Under the pieces are notes generated by a model. That model made no database searches and had not been told where the DNA came from. It was given only the letters and a program-made list of their open reading frames with translations. Both the position numbers and the translations under genes were made by a program. Shown here one piece after another: positions 1-5,434 of a stretch of 6,753 bases of DNA. Every line of letters begins with the position of its first letter. Within the stretch, counting starts at the first letter, position 1. Origin of the DNA: Thermoleophilia bacterium (GTDB taxonomy: Bacteria > Actinomycetota > Thermoleophilia > Gaiellales > Gaiellaceae); NCBI GenBank assembly GCA_025933895.1, contig JAICZB010000133.1, forward strand, positions 1 through 6,753, read 5' to 3'.

Positions 1-51
1 GAGTGCCCGTTCTGCCTAGGACGAGAGTGAGAGAGCAATGAGGGTTCCCTA

Positions 52-214
52 AGAACTCGTTTCGGAACGACCACGCGCTGACCGGGTGCGATGGTCGAGT
101 GCGAGTCAAGGCCGCAGGAAGCGTGAATAGCAGCGCTATTCACGCGACCGAGGACGCAGGATCGCGCCGACCAGCGCGGCCGGACAACCCGTGCTTCATT
201 TCGATGCGAGTTCT
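52..214. repeat. Layered inverted-repeat element (possible dispersed palindromic repeat)
   Basis: Three inverted-repeat layers surround one another. The outer arms are 52-67 and 199-214; the second is the reverse complement of the first at 13 of 16 positions, including an unbroken AGAACTCG. Intermediate arms are 74-92 and 161-178 (cgcgctg and gcgat shared, with small gaps). The core is the perfect hairpin 121-145. Outer arms and core share the same midpoint, base 133; the intermediate arms are offset by several bases. A 13-base direct repeat with 11 matches (107-119 and 149-161, containing cgcagga) flanks the core. The arrangement resembles small non-autonomous or REP-like palindromic elements, or a structured RNA, but there is no target-site duplication I can identify and copy number cannot be known from one window. 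Confidence 0.4.
121..145. repeat. Perfect 11-bp inverted repeat with 3-base loop (strong hairpin)
   Basis: Arm gcgtgaatagc (121-131), loop agc (132-134) and arm gctattcacgc (135-145) pair without mismatch. The stem is long for chance occurrence and mixes G+C ends with an A+T centre. Neither strand shows a run of T after the stem, so it is not a classic intrinsic terminator. It lies about 130 bases beyond the last gene of the minus-strand operon and could still stabilise or end that transcript. The structure is seen directly; any role is inferred. Confidence 0.8.
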
Positions 215-259
215 AAGAGGACCGTCGCGAACACGGCCGGGGGAAGGGCTGTGCTTTCG

Positions 260-273
260 GCCGGAGCTCCGGC
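260..273 (-). terminator. 14-bp palindrome at the operon end, possible weak terminator
   Basis: The sequence gccggagctccggc is a perfect palindrome and overlaps the last base of the stop codon of the final minus-strand gene. In RNA it can form a 5-bp GCCGG/CCGGC stem with an AGCU loop. No U-tract follows, so only a non-canonical or factor-assisted role is plausible. It may simply be a chance G+C-rich palindrome. Confidence 0.2.
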
Positions 274-398
274 TAGGCGTCGTCGCCCGAGCGACGACGC
301 AGCACGACCGTCCACCAGATCAGGATCGCGATCAGCAGGGCGAGCGGGAGGGCCCAGCCGAGGATCGAGCCGGCGAGGAAGGAAGCGGTCACGTCCAT
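273..398 (-). CDS. 41-residue single-helix membrane protein, hypothetical, last gene of oxidase operon
   Basis: This small gene is easily missed because it overlaps the end of ctaG by 10 bases in another frame. The protein has a short N-terminus (MDVTASF), one hydrophobic helix at about residues 8-33 containing a WW pair, and a positively charged end (RRRSGDD), which predicts an N-out, C-in single-pass membrane peptide. An AGGAG ribosome binding site at 404-408 sits 5 bases before the ATG, which is why I accept the gene and this start. Operons for heme-copper oxidases often carry tiny single-helix subunits or assembly peptides (CcoQ- or subunit IV-like), and position and topology fit such a role. 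I see no family signature, so the function is inferred from context alone. The stop is TAG at 275-273. Confidence 0.6.
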   Translation of the reverse strand: MDVTASFLAGSILGWALPLALLIAILIWWTVVLRRRSGDDA

Positions 399-1171
399 GA
401 GAGCTCCTCGGGTCGGGGCTCGACGACCGTCGGCGCCTCGGAGGCGCCGGGCTCGAGCCAGCGGTAGAAGAAGAACAGCGCGGCGACGAAGTACGTGAGC
501 GATCCCGGCACCCACATCACACCGGCGGCCACCTGCTGGTCGGTCAGCGACGGATAGGCGGCGTAGAGGGGCGCGGTGGCGAAGGCGAGCACGACGGCGA
601 GGATCCAGCTCGGGATCATCGCCGCGGTGAACCAGACGGCACGGTGGAAATGGTCGATGCGCGCGCGCACGGGCGGCGCCTCGAGCAGCGCGCCCCAGAA
701 CACGAGAGCAGGCGCGACGAAGCAGACGTGCTCGAGGACGTGGATCCACTCGTTGCGCGCGGCCGCGTCGTACAGCTGCGGCACGTGCCAGACGCCGACC
801 ATCGCCGACTGCACCGCGAGCGCGACCGCAGGGCGTTTCTGGAGACCGGCGCTGCGCCGGAACGACGGCGAGCCCGACAGCGCACTGCCGACCGCGCGGC
901 GCGCTCGCAGCGGGAACGGCAGCCACATGCGCGGCCACGGGTGCCCGAGCACGACGAGTGGCGGGACCACCGTCATGAGGACGACGTGCTGGGCCATGTG
1001 GACCGAGAGCCAGCTGTCCGCCCAGTCGTCGAACGGCCGCTCGAGCACGACGAACGTGAGCACGACGCCGCTGTAGAAGCTCGCCTCGCGCCAGGGCCGC
1101 GTCTTTCCCCGGCGTCCCAGCGCGTACAGCGCCGCCGCCGTCCCGCACACGACGAGCGGCAGCGGATCCAT
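389..1171 (-). CDS. ctaG: Cytochrome c oxidase assembly protein, CtaG_caa3 family
   Basis: The 260-residue polytopic membrane protein matches the CtaG family known from Bacillus, where it is needed to assemble the caa3 oxidase, probably in copper delivery to CuB. It is unrelated to the proteobacterial Cox11-type CtaG. Visible family signatures are HMAQH (residues 58-62), WHVPQLY (128-134), WIHVLEHVCF (142-151) and the DQQVAAGVMWVPGS stretch (211-224). H58, H62, H129, H144 and H148 are plausible metal or structural residues. About seven hydrophobic helices span residues 5-238, followed by a short acidic tail. The ATG directly follows the TAG of the subunit III gene with no spacer and no clear ribosome binding site, so translation is probably coupled. 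Length is somewhat below that of the Bacillus protein, with short loops. Its place right after the structural subunits supports a role in maturing this oxidase. Confidence 0.9.
   Translation of the reverse strand: MDPLPLVVCGTAAALYALGRRGKTRPWREASFYSGVVLTFVVLERPFDDWADSWLSVHMAQHVVLMTVVPPLVVLGHPWPRMWLPFPLRARRAVGSALSGSPSFRRSAGLQKRPAVALAVQSAMVGVWHVPQLYDAAARNEWIHVLEHVCFVAPALVFWGALLEAPPVRARIDHFHRAVWFTAAMIPSWILAVVLAFATAPLYAAYPSLTDQQVAAGVMWVPGSLTYFVAALFFFYRWLEPGASEAPTVVEPRPEELSWT
404..408 (-). promoter_or_regulatory. Ribosome binding site of the 41-residue protein
   Basis: AGGAG on the minus strand, 5 bases before the ATG at 398 and inside the 3' part of ctaG. It supports the reality and start of the small downstream gene. 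Confidence 0.6.
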
Positions 1172-1858
1172 CTAGATGAGGTAGAGGACGACCCAGGTGA
1201 CGACTGCGATCCCGGCGAGGAACGTCCAGTAGAAGCTGACGCCGACGAGCTCGGCGCGGACGAGCGAGAGCGGGTCGCGGATGTCGTGCGCCGTCCGGTC
1301 CGGATCGCCGGATGCATGGCCCGCCGGAACGCCGCCTTCGGCCTGTGCGTAGCGCAGCGACATGGCTACGGTCATCTGCAGCCAGAGCATCGTCCCGAGC
1401 ACGAAGAGGAACAGGAAGGCCGTCCAGCCGAAGTACACGCTGGCGAAGCCGCCGTCGGCAGGGCCGAAACCCTCGTGCGTCCAGGCGATCACCTGGAGGA
1501 CGAGCCCGACGACCCCGACCAGGAGCGCGGCGAGCCCCTTCATCCGCCACTGACTGCGCCGCAGCGCGAGATGGTCGGTCAGCCCGATCCGGACGAGCGC
1601 CGCACTCACGACGTAGCACGCGACGACCGCGGTGCCCCAGCCGACCGAGGCGTCGATACCCGCCGGCTTCCACATGTCGGCGTTGTTCAGGGAGCGCAGA
1701 TAGAAGTACGCGAACAGGAAGGCGACGAAGAAGAAGGCCGTCGCGCCGGCGAGCAGGTAGCTCGCCGAGACGAGGTTCCGGCCGAGGAGCTCGGGCGGCT
1801 CCTCCTCGACGACGGCGTAGCTCGTGCCTTCGTGTGCGAGCGGCTCGGCGGCGGCCAT
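1172..1858 (-). CDS. ctaE: Cytochrome c oxidase subunit III, 5-helix type
   Basis: The 228-residue protein is a heme-copper oxidase subunit III with five membrane helices (about 32-54, 72-91, 105-126, 138-160, 203-226). This is the short form common in bacteria, lacking the first two helices of mitochondrial COX3. Family-like features are FAYFYLRS (49-56), the GFGPADGGFASVYFGWTAF stretch (130-148) and the final SFYWTF helix (208-213). The His-rich end of helix 4 (FHxxHV in classic COX3) and the YWHF His near the last helix are not kept (FLFLFV, YWTF), so it is a divergent member. Subunit III normally binds lipid and stabilises proton uptake by subunit I. The start ATG overlaps the subunit I stop by one base (TGATG), with GGAG 6 bases upstream. 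The frame stays open for a long way upstream inside the subunit I gene, but that part has no hydrophobic segments and is read through the coding sequence of ctaD. Confidence 0.88.
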   Translation of the reverse strand: MAAAEPLAHEGTSYAVVEEEPPELLGRNLVSASYLLAGATAFFFVAFLFAYFYLRSLNNADMWKPAGIDASVGWGTAVVACYVVSAALVRIGLTDHLALRRSQWRMKGLAALLVGVVGLVLQVIAWTHEGFGPADGGFASVYFGWTAFLFLFVLGTMLWLQMTVAMSLRYAQAEGGVPAGHASGDPDRTAHDIRDPLSLVRAELVGVSFYWTFLAGIAVVTWVVLYLI

Positions 1859-3750
1859 CACTCTCTCCCCGCGGGGGCTCCGGCGGGCACGACCCAGCTC
1901 GGAGCCGGTCCCTCGCCGTAGCCGTAGGGATCGCTGGAGAAGACCGGGATGCGGTCGAAGTTGTGCACCGGCACCGGCGACGGGAGCTGGAACTCGATCG
2001 AGCGCGACGACCACGGATTCGCCTCGGCGGGCTTCTTCACGAAGGCGACCGAGCGGACGAGGTTGTAGAGGAAGACCAGCATCGAGATCCCGAGCAGGAA
2101 CGCCGAGATCGAGACCCAGTCGTTGAGGAACTTGAGGTTGCCCGTGTACACCGGCGCGCGGCGGGACTGGCCGAGGAAGCCGGCGGCGAACAGCGGCGCA
2201 AAGGTCGAGTTGAAGAAGACGAACATCGTCCAGAAGTGGATCTTCCCGAGCCGCTCGTTCAGCTCCCAGCCGGTCATCTTCGGCAGCCAGTAGTAGATCG
2301 CCGCGAAGAACGTGAAGACGAGTCCGCCCATGATCGTGTAGTGGAAGTGCGCCATCGAGAAGAAGCTGCCGTGGGTCGTCACGTCGCTCGGCACGTCCGA
2401 GAGGAACACGCCCGAGAGCCCGCCTATGAGGAAGTTGAAGAACCAGGCGAGGCAGAAGAGCATCGGCACCGTGAAGCGGATGCTCCCGCGCCAGAGCGTC
2501 ATCATCCCGCAGAGGAACGTGAAGCCGGTCGGGATGGAGATGAGCTCGGTCGAGAGCATGTAGAAGGGGCGCAGGTCGCCGTTGATGCCGCTCACGAACA
2601 GGTGGTGCTGCCAGACGAACCACGAGAGCAGCGACACGCCGAGCAGCCCGGCGACCGCGAGCCGGTAGCCCCACAGCGGCTTGCGCGAGAACACCGGCAG
2701 CAGCTCGAGGACGATCGCGAAGCCCGGCAGGGCGAGGATGTACACCTCCGGGTGGCCGAAGACCCAGAAGAGGTTCTCGTACAGGTAGCTGCTACCGCCG
2801 GCCGCGGCGTTGAAGAACGAGGTCTGTGCCGTCCGGTCGAGCGCGCCCATCGCGAGCACCGCGACCAGCACCGGCGCCGCGAGCACCATCAGCACCGCCG
2901 TCGAGAGGACGCCCCAGACGAAGATCGGCAGGCGCGTCCACGTCAGGCCCGGCGCGCGCATCGTCAGGATCGTCGCGATCATGTTCAGGCCGAGCAGCGT
3001 CATCGAGATGCCGACGAGCGCGAAGAACAGGATGTAGTTGTCGATCCCCGCGTTCGCCTCGGTCTGGAGCGGCGCGTAGCCCGTCCAGCCGGTCGGGAAG
3101 CCGCCGAAGAAGATCGTCGTCGTGAGGATCGCGCCGGCCGCCATCAGCAGCCAGAAGGTGAGCGCCTCGATCCGCGGGAACGCCATCCGCCGGGCGCCGA
3201 TCATGATCGGCACGAGGTAGTTCGCGAACGGGCCCAGGATCCCGCTCGTCATCATCCCCATCATCATCGTCCCGTGCATCCCGACGATCGTGAGGTACGT
3301 CCCCATCGGGAAGGACTGGCTGTGCGGGCTGAGCTGCTCGGTGCGGATCAGCATGGCGTTGAGTCCGCCGATGAAGAAGAACAGCCCGATGCCCCAGAGG
3401 TACTGGATGCCGACGACCTTGTGGTCGGTGCAGAGCCCGAAGTAGCGCGTCCAGCCGCCGGTCTCCTTCTCGCGCAGCGACGGCGGGTAGCCGCGCAGGC
3501 GCGCGAACGGGTAGTTGAGGAAGCCGAGACCGACGAGGAAGCCGATCACACCGCCGATGTAGGCGAGGTAGACGGACAGCTCGTTGTAGTCGGTGTCGCC
3601 GAAGTACTCGATGCTCGGCCCGGAGATGGCGTGAGCGCCGTACCAGCCGACGTACCAGCCGCCGATGCCGAGGACGATGCCGGTCAGCAGGTTGAAGCCG
3701 AGTAGGCGCCGCCACAGCGGCGGGGGAGGGGCAATCGCGGCTTCGGTCAT
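1858..3750 (-). CDS. ctaD: Heme-copper oxidase subunit I, A-like but with altered proton channels
   Basis: This 630-residue catalytic subunit reduces O2 at a heme a3-CuB centre in the membrane. Ligands are all visible: H159 (low-spin heme, MHGTMM), H333 with E335 and Y337 (GHPEVY; CuB ligand and the His-Tyr pair), H382/H383 (WQHHLF; CuB), H468 (high-spin heme) and H470 (low-spin heme) in AHFHY, and R530/R531 near the heme propionates. The C-terminal tail has the usual NPW and SP-NF pattern. Differences from classic A-type enzymes are that the D-channel Asp of GAPDMAFPR is R188 (GARRMAFPR), its following Asn is E195, the K-channel Lys of PTGxK is T411 (PTGFT), and the Mg-site Asp after H460 is G461. 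Two extra helices (about 20-43, 58-80) precede the 12-helix core, which starts near TDHK (108-111). The start ATG overlaps the subunit II stop (ATGA) with AGGAG 6 bases upstream. Y337 argues for O2 rather than NO reduction. Family identity is secure; the subfamily is uncertain. Confidence 0.95.
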   Translation of the reverse strand: MTEAAIAPPPPLWRRLLGFNLLTGIVLGIGGWYVGWYGAHAISGPSIEYFGDTDYNELSVYLAYIGGVIGFLVGLGFLNYPFARLRGYPPSLREKETGGWTRYFGLCTDHKVVGIQYLWGIGLFFFIGGLNAMLIRTEQLSPHSQSFPMGTYLTIVGMHGTMMMGMMTSGILGPFANYLVPIMIGARRMAFPRIEALTFWLLMAAGAILTTTIFFGGFPTGWTGYAPLQTEANAGIDNYILFFALVGISMTLLGLNMIATILTMRAPGLTWTRLPIFVWGVLSTAVLMVLAAPVLVAVLAMGALDRTAQTSFFNAAAGGSSYLYENLFWVFGHPEVYILALPGFAIVLELLPVFSRKPLWGYRLAVAGLLGVSLLSWFVWQHHLFVSGINGDLRPFYMLSTELISIPTGFTFLCGMMTLWRGSIRFTVPMLFCLAWFFNFLIGGLSGVFLSDVPSDVTTHGSFFSMAHFHYTIMGGLVFTFFAAIYYWLPKMTGWELNERLGKIHFWTMFVFFNSTFAPLFAAGFLGQSRRAPVYTGNLKFLNDWVSISAFLLGISMLVFLYNLVRSVAFVKKPAEANPWSSRSIEFQLPSPVPVHNFDRIPVFSSDPYGYGEGPAPSWVVPAGAPAGRE

Positions 3751-4637
3751 CCGGCTCTCCTATCGGGGGCGGGGAAGTACGTCTTCGAGTACGGCGCTCC
3801 GCCGTCCGACTCCGGCTTGTCCATGAACGGCTTGATCGCGGCGTAGAGCTTCTGCTGCTTCGCCGCCCAGGCCTGGAACTGCCCGGAGTCGACGACGTGG
3901 CCGTTGTTGAACATGTAGGGATGCCAGAGCCCGCAGAGCTCGGCGCACCGGACGTGGAACACTCCCGGCCCCTTCGTCTTCACGAAGACGACGTTGTCGA
4001 CGCCGGGATTGGCGTCCGCCTTCACACCCAGCTCGTACGCCCAGAAGGAGTGGATGGCGTCGAGCGAGGTCACGTGCAGCTCGACGTCCGTGTCCGCCGG
4101 GAGGTAGAGCTGGTTCGACTCCATGCCTCCGAGCGACGGATAGCGGTACGTGAACTGCCACTGCTGCGCGACCACTTGCACCTGGAACTTGGAGCCGCTC
4201 GGGACGGCGATCGGATTCGGCCCCTGCCCGCCGCCGGCGCCGTTCTGCAACAGCTCGTAGGTGCCGAAGCCGGCGAGGAAGAGCACGATCACGCTCGTGC
4301 CGACCATCCAGAGAACCTGGATGCGCGCGTCGTTCCGCAGCGGCGGGCCGTCCACCACCGCGTCGGACGTGGCGCGAAACGAGCCCAGGCCGTAGGCGAA
4401 GAAGACGACGAGCAGGCAGATGACCGGGGTGATCACCGACAACATCCACGTGTTGTCGAAGACCTGCTCCGTGCCCTGGACGCTCGCGTTGCCCGGCGGG
4501 ATGAGACGGCCGACGAAGATGGCGACGAGAGGCGTGGCGATCGCGCTCAGGACGAACCAGGCGACGACGACGCGCAGGCCGTGGTTCGTGGAGTCGTTCG
4601 GCGGCGCGGCCGCCGCGTTCGGATCCGCGGTCGCCAT
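3747..4637 (-). CDS. ctaC: Cytochrome c oxidase subunit II with complete CuA site
   Basis: The 296-residue electron-entry subunit carries a periplasmic-side cupredoxin domain (about 145-255). All CuA ligands are present: H196 (DAIHSFWAYELGVKADANPG region, 193-212), then C231, E233, C235, H239 and M242 in RCAELCGLWHPYM. The aromatic segment QQWQFTYRYP (158-167) matches the conserved electron-entry region, with Phe in place of one usual Trp. Three hydrophobic helices are seen (about 22-44, 64-86, 106-128); classic subunit II has two, so one extra helix lies at the N-terminus. There is no CxxCH, so it is not a caa3-type fusion with cytochrome c, and the electron donor must be a separate protein outside this window. 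No lipobox or cleavable signal is evident. The start ATG shares one base with the preceding stop (TGATG), with GAGGG 4 bases upstream. The stop TGA overlaps the subunit I start. Confidence 0.95.
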   Translation of the reverse strand: MATADPNAAAAPPNDSTNHGLRVVVAWFVLSAIATPLVAIFVGRLIPPGNASVQGTEQVFDNTWMLSVITPVICLLVVFFAYGLGSFRATSDAVVDGPPLRNDARIQVLWMVGTSVIVLFLAGFGTYELLQNGAGGGQGPNPIAVPSGSKFQVQVVAQQWQFTYRYPSLGGMESNQLYLPADTDVELHVTSLDAIHSFWAYELGVKADANPGVDNVVFVKTKGPGVFHVRCAELCGLWHPYMFNNGHVVDSGQFQAWAAKQQKLYAAIKPFMDKPESDGGAPYSKTYFPAPDRRAG

Positions 4638-5320
4638 CAGGCCCTCACGTTGAGGAAGCCGTCCATGTAGCCGATCGTCTGCATCGGGCCGCCGAAGCCG
4701 TCGAGCCAGCCGGCCGCGCACGGGACGAAGCACTGCCAGCGGAAGTGGCCGGGCGTCGTCGTGTGGAACGTGAACTTGATCGTGCGGTGGTCGTACTTCG
4801 CGACCGAGCAAGGCGCATAGCCGCACGGGTTCTTCGCGTCGTCGGGGACGCCCGGGATCGCGAGGATGAGCCCGAGCGCCGGCACAGCGAACGTGTGCGA
4901 GGCGTCGTTCGGGTCGATCGCGTCGGTCGGCTTGCCGTCGACGAGGATCCTGTTGCCGACCATGCCCTGCGGCCTGGCGAGGAACGGGTTCCGCAAGCCG
5001 CTGGCGCCGTCGAAGTTGTAGATCGTGACGTGGACGGTCGCGTGCGCCGGGAGATCCCAGACCGTCTTCCGCTTCCACTGCCCGTTGTCCCTGACGAGGT
5101 ACGAGACCCAGTCGGGGTTCCGGCTGAGCTCCGGGCCGACCGCCGCGACGGTCTCGATCTGGAGGTTGACGACCGGGTGGCCGCTGCTCGCGTCCTGGAC
5201 GGGGAGGGCATAGGACGGCGACCCGGCGAGCGTCGTCAGGTTCGAGACGTAGAACCCGATCATCACGCCCGCCGCCGTGAGGGCCACGGCGACCAGCAGG
5301 AGCTTTACTCCGAGCCGCAT
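4637..5320 (-). CDS. Membrane-anchored cupredoxin, subunit II-like, with degenerate CuA motif
   Basis: The 227-residue protein heads the operon. It has one N-terminal membrane helix (about 5-26) and an extracytoplasmic domain. The C-terminal half is cupredoxin-like: SHTFAVPALG (141-150) supplies H142, where CuA proteins have their first His, and GHFRWQCFVPCAAGW (191-205) supplies C197 and C201 in the Cys-x3-Cys spacing of CuA. The second His of CuA is W205, and the Met position (208) is Gly; M213, M219 or other residues would have to substitute. A second Cys pair (C166, C171) lies before the last strands. The C-terminal GGPMQTIGYMDGF stretch (210-222) is unlike classic subunit II. It could bind a different copper site, act as an accessory oxidase subunit or copper chaperone, or have lost metal. 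The ATG is preceded by a weak AGGA about 9 bases upstream. Cupredoxin fold and operon membership are well supported; the metal centre is unknown. Confidence 0.8.
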   Translation of the reverse strand: MRLGVKLLLVAVALTAAGVMIGFYVSNLTTLAGSPSYALPVQDASSGHPVVNLQIETVAAVGPELSRNPDWVSYLVRDNGQWKRKTVWDLPAHATVHVTIYNFDGASGLRNPFLARPQGMVGNRILVDGKPTDAIDPNDASHTFAVPALGLILAIPGVPDDAKNPCGYAPCSVAKYDHRTIKFTFHTTTPGHFRWQCFVPCAAGWLDGFGGPMQTIGYMDGFLNVRA

Positions 5321-5362
5321 CGGACGACGTCCTATCAGGGGCGGCGCGCCCGCGCCCGACTC

Positions 5363-5400
5363 ATGACGAACGTGTCATTCGCCGGTCATCTGCACGTCAT
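5363..5400 (+). promoter_or_regulatory. PhoB/OmpR-type operator: GTCAT half-sites with 11-bp period
   Basis: GTCAT occurs at 5374-5378, 5385-5389 and 5396-5400, each exactly 11 bp after the last. A fourth copy in opposite orientation (ATGAC, 5363-5367) keeps the same 11-bp step. PhoB-family regulators bind tandem direct repeats of TGTCA-like half-sites with this period, and the first forward copy reads TGTCAT as in a Pho box. The last copy ends 11 bp before a -10-like hexamer, the spacing seen at PhoB-activated promoters. The regulator encoded 35 bp downstream is an OmpR/PhoB-family protein, so autoregulation is the simplest reading. The site is also 43-80 bp upstream of the divergent oxidase operon start codon and could serve both. 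The repeats are seen directly; the binding protein is inferred. Confidence 0.6.
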
Positions 5401-5411
5401 CGGAAACGGTG

Positions 5412-5417
5412 TAGATT
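5412..5417 (+). promoter_or_regulatory. Candidate -10 hexamer of the response-regulator promoter
   Basis: TAGATT matches the -10 consensus at four of six positions, including the first TA and last T. No -35 hexamer is visible at 16-18 bp, and the GTCAT repeats occupy that area, as expected for an activator-dependent promoter. Transcription would begin near 5424, giving a leader of only about 11 bases, so the ribosome binding site would sit at the very start of the mRNA. Confidence 0.35.
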
Positions 5418-5424
5418 CGCCCGG

Positions 5425-5429
5425 GGAGG
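5425..5429 (+). promoter_or_regulatory. Ribosome binding site of the response regulator
   Basis: GGAGG lies 5 bases before the ATG at 5435. It fixes the start there rather than at ATG 5364, which would place the operator repeats inside the gene and add an N-terminal extension not found in the family. Confidence 0.7.
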
Positions 5430-5434
5430 GCGGA

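Larger units (their letters stand above)
1..259. other. Non-coding region downstream of the oxidase operon
   Basis: No reading frame here has a convincing ribosome binding site, family motif or codon pattern. A frame open from the left window edge ends at TGA 39-41 and could be the tail of a plus-strand gene, but 12 codons are too few to judge. The notable content is the inverted-repeat structure described separately (52-214, with its hairpin at 121-145). No tRNA-like cloverleaf, CRISPR repeat or transposase remnant was recognised. Confidence 0.6.

Noticed and set aside
44..68. Hairpin gttcc/ggaac as a terminator
   Set aside because: The stem is only 5 bp with a 15-base loop and no T-tract.
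52..214. Integron attC site or CRISPR repeat for the palindromic element
   Set aside because: The ends lack the RYYYAAC/GTTRRRY core pair of attC sites, and there is only one palindrome with no regularly spaced repeats.
399..1673. Upstream extension of the 41-residue protein frame across ctaG and subunit III
   Set aside because: Only the last 41 residues look like a protein and have a ribosome binding site; the rest is out-of-frame ctaG and ctaE sequence.
1859..2674. Upstream extension of the subunit III frame into the subunit I gene
   Set aside because: The extension is Arg/Leu-rich without membrane segments and overlaps confirmed ctaD codons. The ATG at 1858 overlaps the ctaD stop and has a GGAG site.
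1312..3705. Very long plus-strand open frame opposite subunits I and III
   Set aside because: The product is rich in Arg, Glu and Asp with no family motif. It is the antisense shadow of G+C-rich coding DNA with strong third-position G/C, while the minus strand gives unmistakable oxidase subunits.
1858..3750. Reading subunit I as a nitric oxide reductase because the proton-channel residues are missing
   Set aside because: The active-site Tyr of the His-Tyr pair (Y337 in HPEVY) and all three CuB His are present and a CuA subunit is encoded, which fits O2 reduction better. A tree would settle it.
3747..4637. caa3-type oxidase with cytochrome c fused to subunit II
   Set aside because: No CxxCH motif is present; the C-terminal tail after the CuA domain is only about 40-50 residues.
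5321..5360. Minus-strand promoter for the oxidase operon (TGATAG at 5337-5332)
   Set aside because: It lacks the conserved final T of a -10 box, has no -35 partner, and would leave almost no leader before the start codon. The true promoter could not be located.
4745..5434. Long N-terminal extension of the response regulator frame
   Set aside because: It runs antisense through the cupredoxin gene and the operator repeats. The family start MRILVIEDE with GGAGG 5 bases upstream fixes the start at 5435.
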